A stretch of 64,000 bases of DNA from Aulosira sp. FACHB-615 (GTDB lineage: Bacteria; Cyanobacteriota; Cyanobacteriia; Cyanobacteriales; Nostocaceae). This document shows, piece by piece, positions 52,872-61,096 of this stretch (the stretch's first letter is position 1; each line of letters begins with the position of its first letter). Below the pieces are notes generated by a model. The model was given only the letters and a program-made list of their open reading frames with translations, was not told where the DNA came from and did not search any database. A program made the translations under genes and the position numbers. The stretch is taken from assembly GCF_014698045.1 (NCBI RefSeq), contig NZ_JACJSE010000004.1, positions 248,001 to 312,000 on the forward strand. Reading direction: 5' to 3'.

Positions 52872-54303
52872 CTCGTTCCAACGCTTCCATTAATTCAAAT
52901 TTCAACTTACTCCGCACATCACTCAACTCTGCCATGAGTTTTTGATGCTCTGCTAACATCTCATCTAAATCAGCGTGTTCTACATCAACTTTGTGAGGAT
53001 TTTTAATATCTAGGTTGTAATTATTCGCTTTTAAATCTGCAATTGAAACCTGCCAAGCAAATTCATTCTCCTCGCGGTTATCCCACCATTCTTGCTCCGG
53101 TGCAAACTCCTCAAAGCGAATCGGCTTAGTTTTCGAGTATGATTTATATCCTGCTGGATAAGGGTGTTCATAATACCAAATCGTTTCTGTTGGTTCGCCT
53201 TTGGTGAAAAATAGCAGATTAGTTTTAATACCTGTGTAGGGATTAAATACACCATTTGGTAAGCGAACAATTGTATGCAGATTGCAATCTTGCAGCAGTT
53301 TTTCTTTAATCCGCGTCTTCACACCTTCGCCAAACAGCGTACCATCTGGCAGAACTATTGCGCCTCTACCGCCTTCTTTGAGTAAATGAGCAATCAGCAC
53401 CAGAAATAAATCTGCCGTTTCTCGTGTGCGGAAAGTAGCGGGAAAATTGTCCTCAATTCCATCTTCTTCCATCCCACCAAAAGGTGGATTTGTGATAATT
53501 ACATCCACTCGTTCGTGAGGACTGTAATCGCGTAATGGTCGTGCCAAAGTATTATCATGTTCTGCTGATGGCACATCAATACCATGTAAAATCAGATTCG
53601 TTACACAAAGGTTAAAAGGTAACGGCTTTTTCTCAGTACCGCGAATCGTCCGTTGCAGAATTTCTGGGACATCAGCACTTTGAAAATTTTGGCGAATGTA
53701 ATCAATTGCTGCTGTTAAAAAGCCTCCTGTACCGCAAGCAGGGTCAAGGACAATTTCGCCTAATTGCGGTTTGATTCTATCTACAATAAACTTTGTCACC
53801 GCACGGGGAGTATAATATTCTCCCGCATTGCCTGCACTCTGCAAATCTTTGAGAATCTTCTCGTAAATTTCGCTGAACTGTTTTTTCTGCTCTTTTTTAT
53901 TAAAGTCAACTTCGTTGAGTTTATTAATTACTTGACGGATGAGAGTACCATTTTTCATATAGTTGTAGGCATCCTCAAATACCTTACCAATCATCCGCCC
54001 ACGGGCATCAGTTGCCGTAGTTCTCAGTTCTTTGAGAGTTTTAAATAAAGCATTATCGACAAAATCTAGTAAAGCATCTCCAGTGATACCTTCTGCATCT
54101 GCTGCCCAGTTACGCCAACGCAATCCTTCAGGAATCGGAGATTTATAATTATCTTCTAACAGTTCATATTCTTCTTCACGGGCATCAAAAACTTTGAGAA
54201 ATATCATCCAAACTAACTGGTTAATGCGTTGCGCGTCACCATCAACGCCCGCATCCTTCCGCATGATATCTTGAATAGTCTTAATTGTAGTGCTGATTGA
54301 CAT
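52861..54303 (-). CDS. hsdM: Type I restriction-modification DNA methyltransferase
   Basis: A 480-residue N6-adenine methyltransferase subunit. The amino HsdM helical domain covers residues 1-150. The SAM site motif DPACGTGGF is at 188-196 and the catalytic motif NPPF at 272-275 (gamma-class order). YYTPRAVTKFIVDRI before motif I is usual. The end is a coiled coil for HsdS binding. With HsdS it marks host DNA; with HsdR it restricts. It is preceded by a gene with a HEPN-like motif, 34 bases upstream. Confidence 0.94.
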   Translation of the reverse strand: MSISTTIKTIQDIMRKDAGVDGDAQRINQLVWMIFLKVFDAREEEYELLEDNYKSPIPEGLRWRNWAADAEGITGDALLDFVDNALFKTLKELRTTATDARGRMIGKVFEDAYNYMKNGTLIRQVINKLNEVDFNKKEQKKQFSEIYEKILKDLQSAGNAGEYYTPRAVTKFIVDRIKPQLGEIVLDPACGTGGFLTAAIDYIRQNFQSADVPEILQRTIRGTEKKPLPFNLCVTNLILHGIDVPSAEHDNTLARPLRDYSPHERVDVIITNPPFGGMEEDGIEDNFPATFRTRETADLFLVLIAHLLKEGGRGAIVLPDGTLFGEGVKTRIKEKLLQDCNLHTIVRLPNGVFNPYTGIKTNLLFFTKGEPTETIWYYEHPYPAGYKSYSKTKPIRFEEFAPEQEWWDNREENEFAWQVSIADLKANNYNLDIKNPHKVDVEHADLDEMLAEHQKLMAELSDVRSKLKFELMEALERDEA

Positions 54304-54337
54304 AATAATAAATGAGTGCGATCGCCGAGTGGCACGA

Positions 54338-54970
54338 TTAACCTAGAAGAGAAATCATATCTTGTTCGTACACTTGATAGTTATTCCAACCAAGAACTTG
54401 CATAACTATTTTTTGTGCAAAGTTTTCACTTGGGTGTAAGGTTAATGAATATTCATTACCAAAAGAAGCTTCTAAATTTTGAAAGCAAGTTATAGCTGCT
54501 TGTTTAGGGTTATTCTCTTCATAGTGCATTGATTGATTACGTCCTTGCCAAATTATATTTTTCAAAACCTCATTACCGATAGCCCTACCATTAGGACAAC
54601 TTCCTAATCCTCTATGTACAATTGAAATACCTTGTTTAGATATCTGGAGTAACGCACCGCAAAGAGATGATACAGCAAATGATTTAGCATCTATTTCATT
54701 TTTCAACCGTTCCATTTCAGCAATTAATTGTTTTTCTTGCTCATTTAATCGCTCTGCGTGTTTCATCAATTGAACGTATTCATATTGAACTTGCGTTGGG
54801 CTGAGATCATCTGACATATCTCCCGCATAAAATCTTTCATAAGAAAGCTTTAATTCCTCATCAATTCGGCGTTTTCTTTCCTCTGCTTTTTCAAGCTCTT
54901 TTTCATCGTGAATAATTAAATCAATAATATTGCTTGTTGCATATTTTGTATCAATCAAATATTGATTCAT
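54338..54970 (-). CDS. Hypothetical protein with HEPN-like motif in hsd operon
   Basis: A 210-residue protein. GGAAGG eight bases before the ATG at 54970 (MNQYLIDTKYATSNIIDLII) decides the start. Residues 20-95 are strongly charged helices, probably a coiled coil (ERKRRIDEELKLSYERFYAG, EQEKQLIAEMERLKNEIDAK). The second half contains WQGRNQSMHYEENNP: Arg144-Asn-(x3)-His149, which fits the Rx4-6H motif of HEPN ribonucleases. HEPN toxins such as PrrC are known to sit inside type I loci and act as a back-up when restriction is disabled. Function is therefore inferred from the motif and position and is unproven. It is flanked by hsdR and hsdM on the same strand. Confidence 0.6.
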   Translation of the reverse strand: MNQYLIDTKYATSNIIDLIIHDEKELEKAEERKRRIDEELKLSYERFYAGDMSDDLSPTQVQYEYVQLMKHAERLNEQEKQLIAEMERLKNEIDAKSFAVSSLCGALLQISKQGISIVHRGLGSCPNGRAIGNEVLKNIIWQGRNQSMHYEENNPKQAAITCFQNLEASFGNEYSLTLHPSENFAQKIVMQVLGWNNYQVYEQDMISLLG

Positions 54971-55090
54971 AAAATTTACCTTCCCTAGAAACACGATTAA
55001 ACTTAGCAAGAAGATATATTAACATATATCCTTTATTTAGCCCTATAATTTAAATATTATTGCTACTATTTCAAATAATATTTAGGAGTA

Positions 55091-57421
55091 TTAAGATACT
55101 CGATATAATTCTTCTTTGAGAACCGACAAAGCTTGTAAATAAGCTTGCTTACCACCAAAAATTTTAATTATCTCTAACGGAGTGCCTAAATCGCTGATGG
55201 GTTTTACTTTCAACACATCCAAACTTTCAATATCTTCAATCCCCTCATCAGCATACTTATCCAGCAAAGCATTGAGAACTGTTCTGGCTTGTTCGCCATA
55301 GTTGCTAAAGTAATCACGCTTGCGGACATTGTTCGCTCTTTCTCTGCGTGTTAGTGGCGGTTGGTCAAAGACAACATGACAAATTAAATCTAACGGGTCA
55401 AAATCCTTACCAATTTCTTTCTCTAACGCTTCCAAAGGCACACCCAGTTCTTGTAACTCTTGGATAATAGCCTGCTTCTGCTCGCTAGAGTGCCATTTCT
55501 TCAAGAAAGCATCTAACGAGGCGTACTCCTGACTAACTGTTTTGCGAGTATAGTCCTTAATCGATTCCGTAATCAGCTTACCGTCCTTACCGTGGTACTG
55601 CTCACGAATAAAAGCAACAGACACCTCTTCGTCTGCAATTACATACTTCTCCCGCTTTTGCTTGCGGGTAATCTCACCATCAATGACTACCTCATCGTCT
55701 CCATTATCGGGCGGAACAATTGGATCAACTGGTTTGGGCTGATAAATTTGTACAGGTTCACCATCAAACTCAGGGTCAGCAAATAACTGTGTTGCTTTCT
55801 TAAAATCGATAATGGTGAAGAACATTTTGCCATAGTCTTCATCAATGCGCGTACCGCGACCAACAATTTGCTTAAATTTAGTCATAGACAGAATGCGCTG
55901 ATCTAAAACAATCAACTTGCAAGTCTTAGCATCGACACCTGTCGTCAGCAACTCAGAGGTAGTAACAATCGTGGGATATTTACTTTCGGGGTCGATGAAA
56001 TTATCTAATTCTGCCTTACCCTGAGCATCATCCCCAGTAATTCGCATAATGTAGCGGCTATTCTCTGCTACCAAATCAGTATTTTCATTCACCAACGCCA
56101 CCCGCATCCGTTCTGCGTGTTCCGTCGTCTCACAAAAAACGATAGTTTTGGCAAAGCGATCGCTTGATTTGAGATAATCAGAAATAATCCGGGCGACTAA
56201 CTCGGTACGCTTCTCTAAAACCAGAGTTCTATCAAAATCTCGCTGATTAAATATTTGGTCAGGAATTTCTTTACCATATTTATCTCTTTGTCCTGGCTTC
56301 GGTTTCCAGCCACTCAAATCTGTATCAAAGTCAATGCGAATAACTTTATAGGGAGCTAAAAAGCCATCTTCAATCCCTTGTTTGAGCGAATAGGTAAAAA
56401 TTGAATCGCCAAAATAAAGACTATTAGAAACTTCTTCTGTTTCCCTTGGGGTAGCAGTCAAACCAATCTGCGTTGCACTGCTAAAATATGCCAAAATATC
56501 TCGCCATGCAGAATCCTCAGATGCGCTTCCCCGATGGCACTCATCTATAATAATTAAGTCAAAAAAACCTGGTGAAAACTGCCGATAAATGTTTTTCGCC
56601 TCTTCATTTCCCGTTACCGCCTGATACAGACATAGATAAATCTCGTAAGATGTATCTATCTGTCGCTGCTTAATTTTGGTCATTTTTGAGCCAAAGGGTT
56701 TAAAGTCATTGACTCTAGTTTGATCAACCAAAATGTTGCGGTCTGCCAAGAACAGGATACGCTTTTTCGCCCCTGACTTCCACAACCGCCAGATAATCTG
56801 AAAAGCTGTAAAAGTCTTACCCGTACCCGTTGCCATAACTAACAAAATGCGGTTTTCTCCTTTAGCGATCGCTTCAATTGTGCGATTAATGGCAATCTGT
56901 TGATAATAGCGTGGCTGTTTTTTATCAGGACTGGGGTAGTAATCTTGTGAAACAATTGGCTGAATGTCCGAGTTAATCCCCTTCCAATCACAGTATTTTT
57001 GCCAAAGTTCCTGCGGTGTCGGAAACTGATGAAGGGGAATTTCCCGTTCTCGCTGTCCTTCGCTAATCGTGCGATCGCACATCATAAAAGCGTCGCCATT
57101 CGAGCTAAAGATGAATGGTACATCAATTAATTCACCAGTTGCGATCGCCTGTTGCATTCCCGCGCTAACAGAGTGATTATTATCTTTAGCCTCAATCACA
57201 GCCAGTGGTACACCTGGTTTGTGATACAGCACATAATCAGCGCGTTTCTGCTCACCTCGACTAGCAAGCTTACCCCTCACAATCACCCTACCCTTTGTCA
57301 GCGTCACTTCCTCTCGAATCTGAGTGTTGATATTCCAACCGCGATTAACTAAAGCAGGTGTAATGTACTTTGTACAGATATCACGTTCACTCAAAGATTT
57401 CTTGTCTATCGCTTCTGACAT
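55091..57421 (-). CDS. hsdR: Type I restriction endonuclease subunit
   Basis: A 776-residue motor and nuclease subunit. The amino nuclease is of the PD-(D/E)xK type with Asp62 (RADYVLYH) and Glu77-x-Lys79 (VIEAKDNN). The SF2 translocase follows: Walker A ATGTGKT at 197-203, DECH at 293-296 and GRGTRIDED (motif VI) further on. The end resembles the EcoEI-type carboxyl domain (FKKATQLFADPEFDGEPVQI). It pulls DNA and cuts at a distance from unmethylated HsdS sites. It is first in the minus-strand operon hsdR, HEPN-like gene, hsdM, hsdS. Confidence 0.93.
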   Translation of the reverse strand: MSEAIDKKSLSERDICTKYITPALVNRGWNINTQIREEVTLTKGRVIVRGKLASRGEQKRADYVLYHKPGVPLAVIEAKDNNHSVSAGMQQAIATGELIDVPFIFSSNGDAFMMCDRTISEGQREREIPLHQFPTPQELWQKYCDWKGINSDIQPIVSQDYYPSPDKKQPRYYQQIAINRTIEAIAKGENRILLVMATGTGKTFTAFQIIWRLWKSGAKKRILFLADRNILVDQTRVNDFKPFGSKMTKIKQRQIDTSYEIYLCLYQAVTGNEEAKNIYRQFSPGFFDLIIIDECHRGSASEDSAWRDILAYFSSATQIGLTATPRETEEVSNSLYFGDSIFTYSLKQGIEDGFLAPYKVIRIDFDTDLSGWKPKPGQRDKYGKEIPDQIFNQRDFDRTLVLEKRTELVARIISDYLKSSDRFAKTIVFCETTEHAERMRVALVNENTDLVAENSRYIMRITGDDAQGKAELDNFIDPESKYPTIVTTSELLTTGVDAKTCKLIVLDQRILSMTKFKQIVGRGTRIDEDYGKMFFTIIDFKKATQLFADPEFDGEPVQIYQPKPVDPIVPPDNGDDEVVIDGEITRKQKREKYVIADEEVSVAFIREQYHGKDGKLITESIKDYTRKTVSQEYASLDAFLKKWHSSEQKQAIIQELQELGVPLEALEKEIGKDFDPLDLICHVVFDQPPLTRRERANNVRKRDYFSNYGEQARTVLNALLDKYADEGIEDIESLDVLKVKPISDLGTPLEIIKIFGGKQAYLQALSVLKEELYRVS

Positions 57422-57543
57422 AAAGAAGTTCGGCTTTCGGTTTAGAGGAGGCGCAGTATAATTCTAGACTTAATTCTTGCTTGCTGTTAAGTATGAGTCT
57501 AGTATTTTGCTATCTAGGAACCAGAAAACCTATTATTCAACAT

Positions 57544-57571
57544 CAAACTAGCTACTAAAGCTTTTGAGATT
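57544..57571. repeat. Second copy of cvkR 3' end
   Basis: CAAACTAGCTACTAAAGCTT plus eight more bases match 60559-60586, the end of cvkR, with one mismatch. On the minus strand this reads NLKSFSS-stop, the last residues of CvkR. The direct repeats bracket the two small putative regulators and the DUF262 gene, about 3 kb. Confidence 0.7.
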
Positions 57572-57629
57572 GTTTGCGTTGGCGTAGCCCGCCACAGGCA
57601 TCGCACTGCTTTCTACACACATCGTGACT

Positions 57630-57664
57630 CATAATATCTATAAAATAGTCACGATTCGTGAGTG
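57630..57664. promoter_or_regulatory. Operator-like inverted CGTGACT sites upstream of small HTH gene
   Basis: CGTGACTCATAATATCTATAA and ATAGTCACGATTCGTGAGTG form inverted copies around a TATAAA-like centre. Related motifs recur at 57991 (GTCGTGATTCGTGACT) and, inverted, at 58467 (GCGACTCACGACC), always beside the two paralogous genes. Confidence 0.5.
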
Positions 57665-57985
57665 ATTGTGCAGTTAAGAATAAATCGGGTAATAGACAGC
57701 AATCCCCAGACAACTCAATATAGAATCGATGCGCTCAGTGACTTGCCTTTGGAGCCTTTGGAATATTGCCAACGATGGGTTGAGATGTCCTCGGAGGAAC
57801 GGGGATACAGGAAAGCCTGTATTGCTGCTCTAGCTGAAGCAACCGGGCTAAGTGAGAGGACTATAGGAAATTGGGGTCAAAACTTTGAGAGGCGACCAAA
57901 CTATGTAGTGCATATACTACGTATGGCAGATATGCTTAACCAAATTAGAAAAATAGTCTTACCTCCTGATTATCCTCAAAAATAA
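57662..57985 (+). CDS. Small HTH-like protein, copy 1
   Basis: A 107-residue cytosolic protein. After a variable start it has DLPLEPLEYCQRWVEM, RGYRKACIAALAEATGLSER and TIGNWGQNFERRPNYVVHIL, then a leucine-rich end and PDYPQK. The middle segment (KACIAALAEATGLSERTIGNWG) has the spacing of a helix-turn-helix, so DNA binding is likely. The second copy at 58144 is clearly homologous over about 85 residues. I know no named family. Operator-like repeats next to both copies suggest that they control their own genes. The start codon is GTG at 57662. Confidence 0.7.
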   Translation: MIVQLRINRVIDSNPQTTQYRIDALSDLPLEPLEYCQRWVEMSSEERGYRKACIAALAEATGLSERTIGNWGQNFERRPNYVVHILRMADMLNQIRKIVLPPDYPQK

Positions 57986-57990
57986 TTTGG

Positions 57991-58006
57991 TCGTGATTCG
58001 TGACTA
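57991..58006. promoter_or_regulatory. CGTGATTCGTGACT motif after HTH copy 1
   Basis: TCGTGATTCGTGACT repeats the operator-like sequence found in front of copy 1 and, inverted, after copy 2 (near 58467-58480). Confidence 0.4.
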
Positions 58007-58143
58007 AAATACTTGTACTGTGAGCAGATATTTTCTAATTTGGGTTCAGCAAGCACAGGATTTATAGGAGTAAAAGTTTAGCTTACTGCCATTTCCAATA
58101 CTCCCTGCCTCTGCCAGCTTAATCTGACTCATCAAGACCGAAG

Positions 58144-58458
58144 ATGCAGACTGGGAGAAACTCCCATCAAAATAATCATCCAATTGATCTACTCCGTCAG
58201 TTGCCCCTTGAACCGACTGAGTATTGTCGCCGTTGGGTAAATCAGGAACCAGGCCGCAATTATCGTAAAGCCTGCATCAATGCGATCGCGCAAGTTACAG
58301 GTACTAGCCCAAAAACCGTTAAAGACTGGGGAACGGACTTTCGTCGGCGACCTAAATATATTACTCGCATATTACGGCAAGCAGACCTGATCAACCAATT
58401 TAGACAGCTTGTTGCACAAGGAATTGTGACTTTACCTCCAGACTTTCCTCAAGAATAA
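58144..58458 (+). CDS. Small HTH-like protein, copy 2
   Basis: A 104-residue paralog of the gene at 57662. The shared blocks are LPLEPTEYCRRWVNQEPGRN, YRKACINAIAQVTGTSPKTV and WGTDFRRRPKYITRILRQAD, ending PPDFPQE as in copy 1. The likely helix-turn-helix is NAIAQVTGTSPKTVKDWG. The gap between the copies is 158 bases and holds one operator-like motif, and another motif follows this copy. Both could act as a pair of regulators for the DUF262 gene 118 bases downstream on the same strand, but that link is only positional. Confidence 0.7.
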   Translation: MQTGRNSHQNNHPIDLLRQLPLEPTEYCRRWVNQEPGRNYRKACINAIAQVTGTSPKTVKDWGTDFRRRPKYITRILRQADLINQFRQLVAQGIVTLPPDFPQE

Positions 58459-58576
58459 ACAAAAGCGATCGCGACTCACGACCAACTGCCCCAAAAACCC
58501 CTTGTTTTCACTACAAGGGTAATCTTAGGCTGGCCTAAAGACCTACCTACTTTCGTGAACAGTCGCATCTTTCTTG

Positions 58577-60451
58577 ATGGCAAAAATGACAGAACATCAA
58601 ATGAACTCCATCTCTACCTTTGACATCACCAAGTATTTTCTCCTTGATGTCATGAAAGACATTAAAACTGGACGCATCCAACTGCCAGATTTTCAACGGG
58701 ATTGGGTTTGGGATGATACTCATGTGCGTCGTCTATTAGCCAGCATATCTTTGGCTTATCCTATTGGCGCAGTCATGATGCTTCAGCAAGGTCATCAACA
58801 CCGACAATTTAAACCACGTCTTGTTGATGGAGTGTTAACACCACCAAATCATCTGCCAAACTTGTTAATTCTTGATGGACAGCAACGCCTGACAACTGCA
58901 TTTATGGTGCTACTGTCTGAACAACCAGTCATCATCAAAGACCAAAAAAACCAGAAAACTATCAAAAAGTGGTACTACCTGGATATTGAAAAATGCCTCG
59001 ATCCAGAATGCGATCGCCTTAATGCAATTATTGCCTTACCTGAATCCAGAATTACGCGCACCTTCACAGGGGGATTGGTTGACTGCTCTACTCCTGAAAA
59101 AGAATATAAAGCCCTCTTGTTTCCCTTATCTAAAGTGTTCTTTTTTTCTGAGTGGAGAAGTAAATTTTCTAAATATTGGCAATACGATGCCCAAAAACTG
59201 GAACTAATTGACACTTTAGAACTGGAAGTTCTCAAGAAATTTGAGCATTATCAAATACCTGTGATCCAACTACGTGACTCCTTACCAAAAGAAGCAGTTT
59301 GCCAAGTCTTTGAAGATACAAACACTTCTGGCTGTGACCTCAATTACTTCGATTTAATGAGTTCCAGCTATTGCACTGCTGACTTCAGTTTGAGAGATGA
59401 TTGGAAACAGCGCGAAAATCGCTTCCAATCTTTAAAAGTATTGCGTAAGCTCCGCAGCACTGATTTTGTACAAGCAGTTACGTTAATAGCTAGTTATGCC
59501 AAGAGGATGGAAGCTATTAAAAAAGGCGGGAACATCGATAAATTACCAGGTGTTGCTTGCGATCGCGCTGAAGTTCTCAAACTCACCAAAGAAGAATATC
59601 AAAAATGGGCTGATCCAATTTCTAGGGGTTTTGAAGAATCTGCTCGTTTCCTTCATAGTCAAAAAATCTTTGATGCAGATGATTTAGCCTATCCCATTCA
59701 ATTAGTCATCCTCAGTGCCATTTTTACTGTTTTGGGAGAGCGTTCCCGTTCTTCTCATATACGTTCTATGCTAGAACGCTGGTTATGGTGTGGGATGTTT
59801 GGTGAAGTATATACACGTTGGTATGAGGCACGAGCCGGGCGAGACGTGATAGAAGTACCAGATTGGTTATCAGGTGGCTCACTGCCGCTTACTATTGTGC
59901 AAGCAGATTTTTCTTTTGATAGGTTGATTAGCGTTAGAAAACGTTACGGTGCAGTATATCAAGGTTTAGCGGCTTTACTAAGACGTGAGGGGGCAATTGA
60001 TTGGTGTACTGGGGAAGAAATCAATGATGTGATTTATTTTGAAGAACAGATAGATTCGCACCATATCTTCCCTGTGGGATGGTGTCGCAAAAAAGGCATT
60101 GAACCCAAAAAATATAACTGCTTGATTAACCGTACACCTTTAAGTGCCAAAACAAATAAAAAGATTGGTAGTAAAGCACCTTCAGTTTATTTAGAAGAGT
60201 TTGAAAATACTGGAACATCAGCTAGAAGACTAGATGAAATATTGCGATCGCACGCTATCTCTCCAACAACTTTGCGCCGAGATGATTTTGAAGCTTTCTT
60301 TCATCTGCGGGCAAACAATTTGCTGACCCTAATTGGAAAGGCAATGGGCAAAAGTTTAAGTTTTGAATCCTTTCAGGATTTTGTCGAAGAGAATCATCAC
60401 GGGAATGGCAGAGAGTATAAGCTTCATCCCGAAGCTCTCAAGAACTATTAA
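58577..60451 (+). CDS. DUF262/HNH protein, GmrSD-like restriction factor
   Basis: A 624-residue protein. The frame opens with TTG-ATG; I start at the ATG at 58577 (MAKMTEHQMNSISTFDITKY). The DUF262 domain is clear: LPDFQRDWVWDD at 37-47, the DGQQR motif at 100-104 and VFEDTNTSGCDLNYFDLMSS. The end resembles DUF1524/HNH, with IDSHHIFPVGWCRKKG and NCLINRTPLSAKTNKKIG (His, His and Asn of the metal site). GmrSD-type and related proteins cut modified phage DNA with NTP use by DUF262, so a type IV restriction role is likely. It adds a second restriction activity to the cargo. Confidence 0.8.
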   Translation: MAKMTEHQMNSISTFDITKYFLLDVMKDIKTGRIQLPDFQRDWVWDDTHVRRLLASISLAYPIGAVMMLQQGHQHRQFKPRLVDGVLTPPNHLPNLLILDGQQRLTTAFMVLLSEQPVIIKDQKNQKTIKKWYYLDIEKCLDPECDRLNAIIALPESRITRTFTGGLVDCSTPEKEYKALLFPLSKVFFFSEWRSKFSKYWQYDAQKLELIDTLELEVLKKFEHYQIPVIQLRDSLPKEAVCQVFEDTNTSGCDLNYFDLMSSSYCTADFSLRDDWKQRENRFQSLKVLRKLRSTDFVQAVTLIASYAKRMEAIKKGGNIDKLPGVACDRAEVLKLTKEEYQKWADPISRGFEESARFLHSQKIFDADDLAYPIQLVILSAIFTVLGERSRSSHIRSMLERWLWCGMFGEVYTRWYEARAGRDVIEVPDWLSGGSLPLTIVQADFSFDRLISVRKRYGAVYQGLAALLRREGAIDWCTGEEINDVIYFEEQIDSHHIFPVGWCRKKGIEPKKYNCLINRTPLSAKTNKKIGSKAPSVYLEEFENTGTSARRLDEILRSHAISPTTLRRDDFEAFFHLRANNLLTLIGKAMGKSLSFESFQDFVEENHHGNGREYKLHPEALKNY

Positions 60452-60562
60452 GCTATCAGCATCAAAATCGCTGACTTGGTTAAATAGAGGAGTTTGTGAC
60501 AGCAAACATAAATCTAGCTTTATGCTACGTGGCAAACACATAACTTAGTATTCAAAGCCAAA

Positions 60563-61015
60563 CTAGCTACTAAAGCTTTTAAGATTTTCTCTTAATTGTT
60601 GATGAATGAGATCGCTCCAAAAAGGAATTACAGTTTGTCCCTGGCAAAGTGCTTCTAGTGCCACTTGCTTATCAAACTCCGCTAATTGCAAAGGTTGTTC
60701 AGGCGATCTCGTGGGTAATAACATGAGCCGCTTCATCTTTTCTTCTGGGACAGACTCATCAAATAACCAAGGTTCCCGTTCGCGTAGTGTTACCAATGCT
60801 GCATGGCAAACCTCAAAATTTAAACCAATTGACAATAATTGCTCCATTACTGTTAATGCCAGTAAGTCAGCTTTAGAGTAGTAAACATTACGACCTTTGC
60901 CACTACTGTTAACCGTAGGTACTATCACTCCCTTCTCTCGCCAATACTGCAACTGGCGGCGAGAGCAATGAGTAATTTCTGATGCTTGTGTGCTTGTGTA
61001 GAACTTGTCTTCCAT
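60563..61015 (-). CDS. cvkR: MerR-type repressor of the CAST, CvkR
   Basis: A 150-residue MerR-family protein divergent from cas12k. The frame extends to 61117, but AGGA eight bases before the ATG at 61015 (MEDKFYTSTQASEITHCSRR) and family starts favour this one. The winged helix is at 5-70 (ASEITHCSRRQLQYWREKGV, RNVYYSKADLLALTVMEQLL). The rest is a short effector/dimer part without the cysteines of metal sensors. CvkR of Anabaena sp. PCC 7120 (Alr3614) directly represses cas12k and tnsB through AnnACATnATGTnnT. Such boxes lie here in both promoters. Its last codons are duplicated at 57544. Confidence 0.92.
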   Translation of the reverse strand: MEDKFYTSTQASEITHCSRRQLQYWREKGVIVPTVNSSGKGRNVYYSKADLLALTVMEQLLSIGLNFEVCHAALVTLREREPWLFDESVPEEKMKRLMLLPTRSPEQPLQLAEFDKQVALEALCQGQTVIPFWSDLIHQQLRENLKSFSS

Positions 61016-61042
61016 AAGATACATCCTATAGAAGCATCTCTT

Positions 61043-61079
61043 AAAACACATTATATTTTTATATAACACAATGTGTTTT
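61043..61079. promoter_or_regulatory. Divergent cvkR-cas12k control region with two CvkR-like boxes
   Basis: 61045-61059 and 61063-61077 each fit AnnACATnATGTnnT with one mismatch, 18 bases apart, and their outer arms AAAACACATT and AATGTGTTTT are inverted. On the minus strand TATAAT (61055-61050) serves cvkR and overlaps the first box, so the repressor probably limits its own synthesis. No clear -10 for cas12k was fixed; AT-rich DNA runs to its ATG. Confidence 0.65.
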
Positions 61080-61096
61080 TGTGATATTTTATTTTT

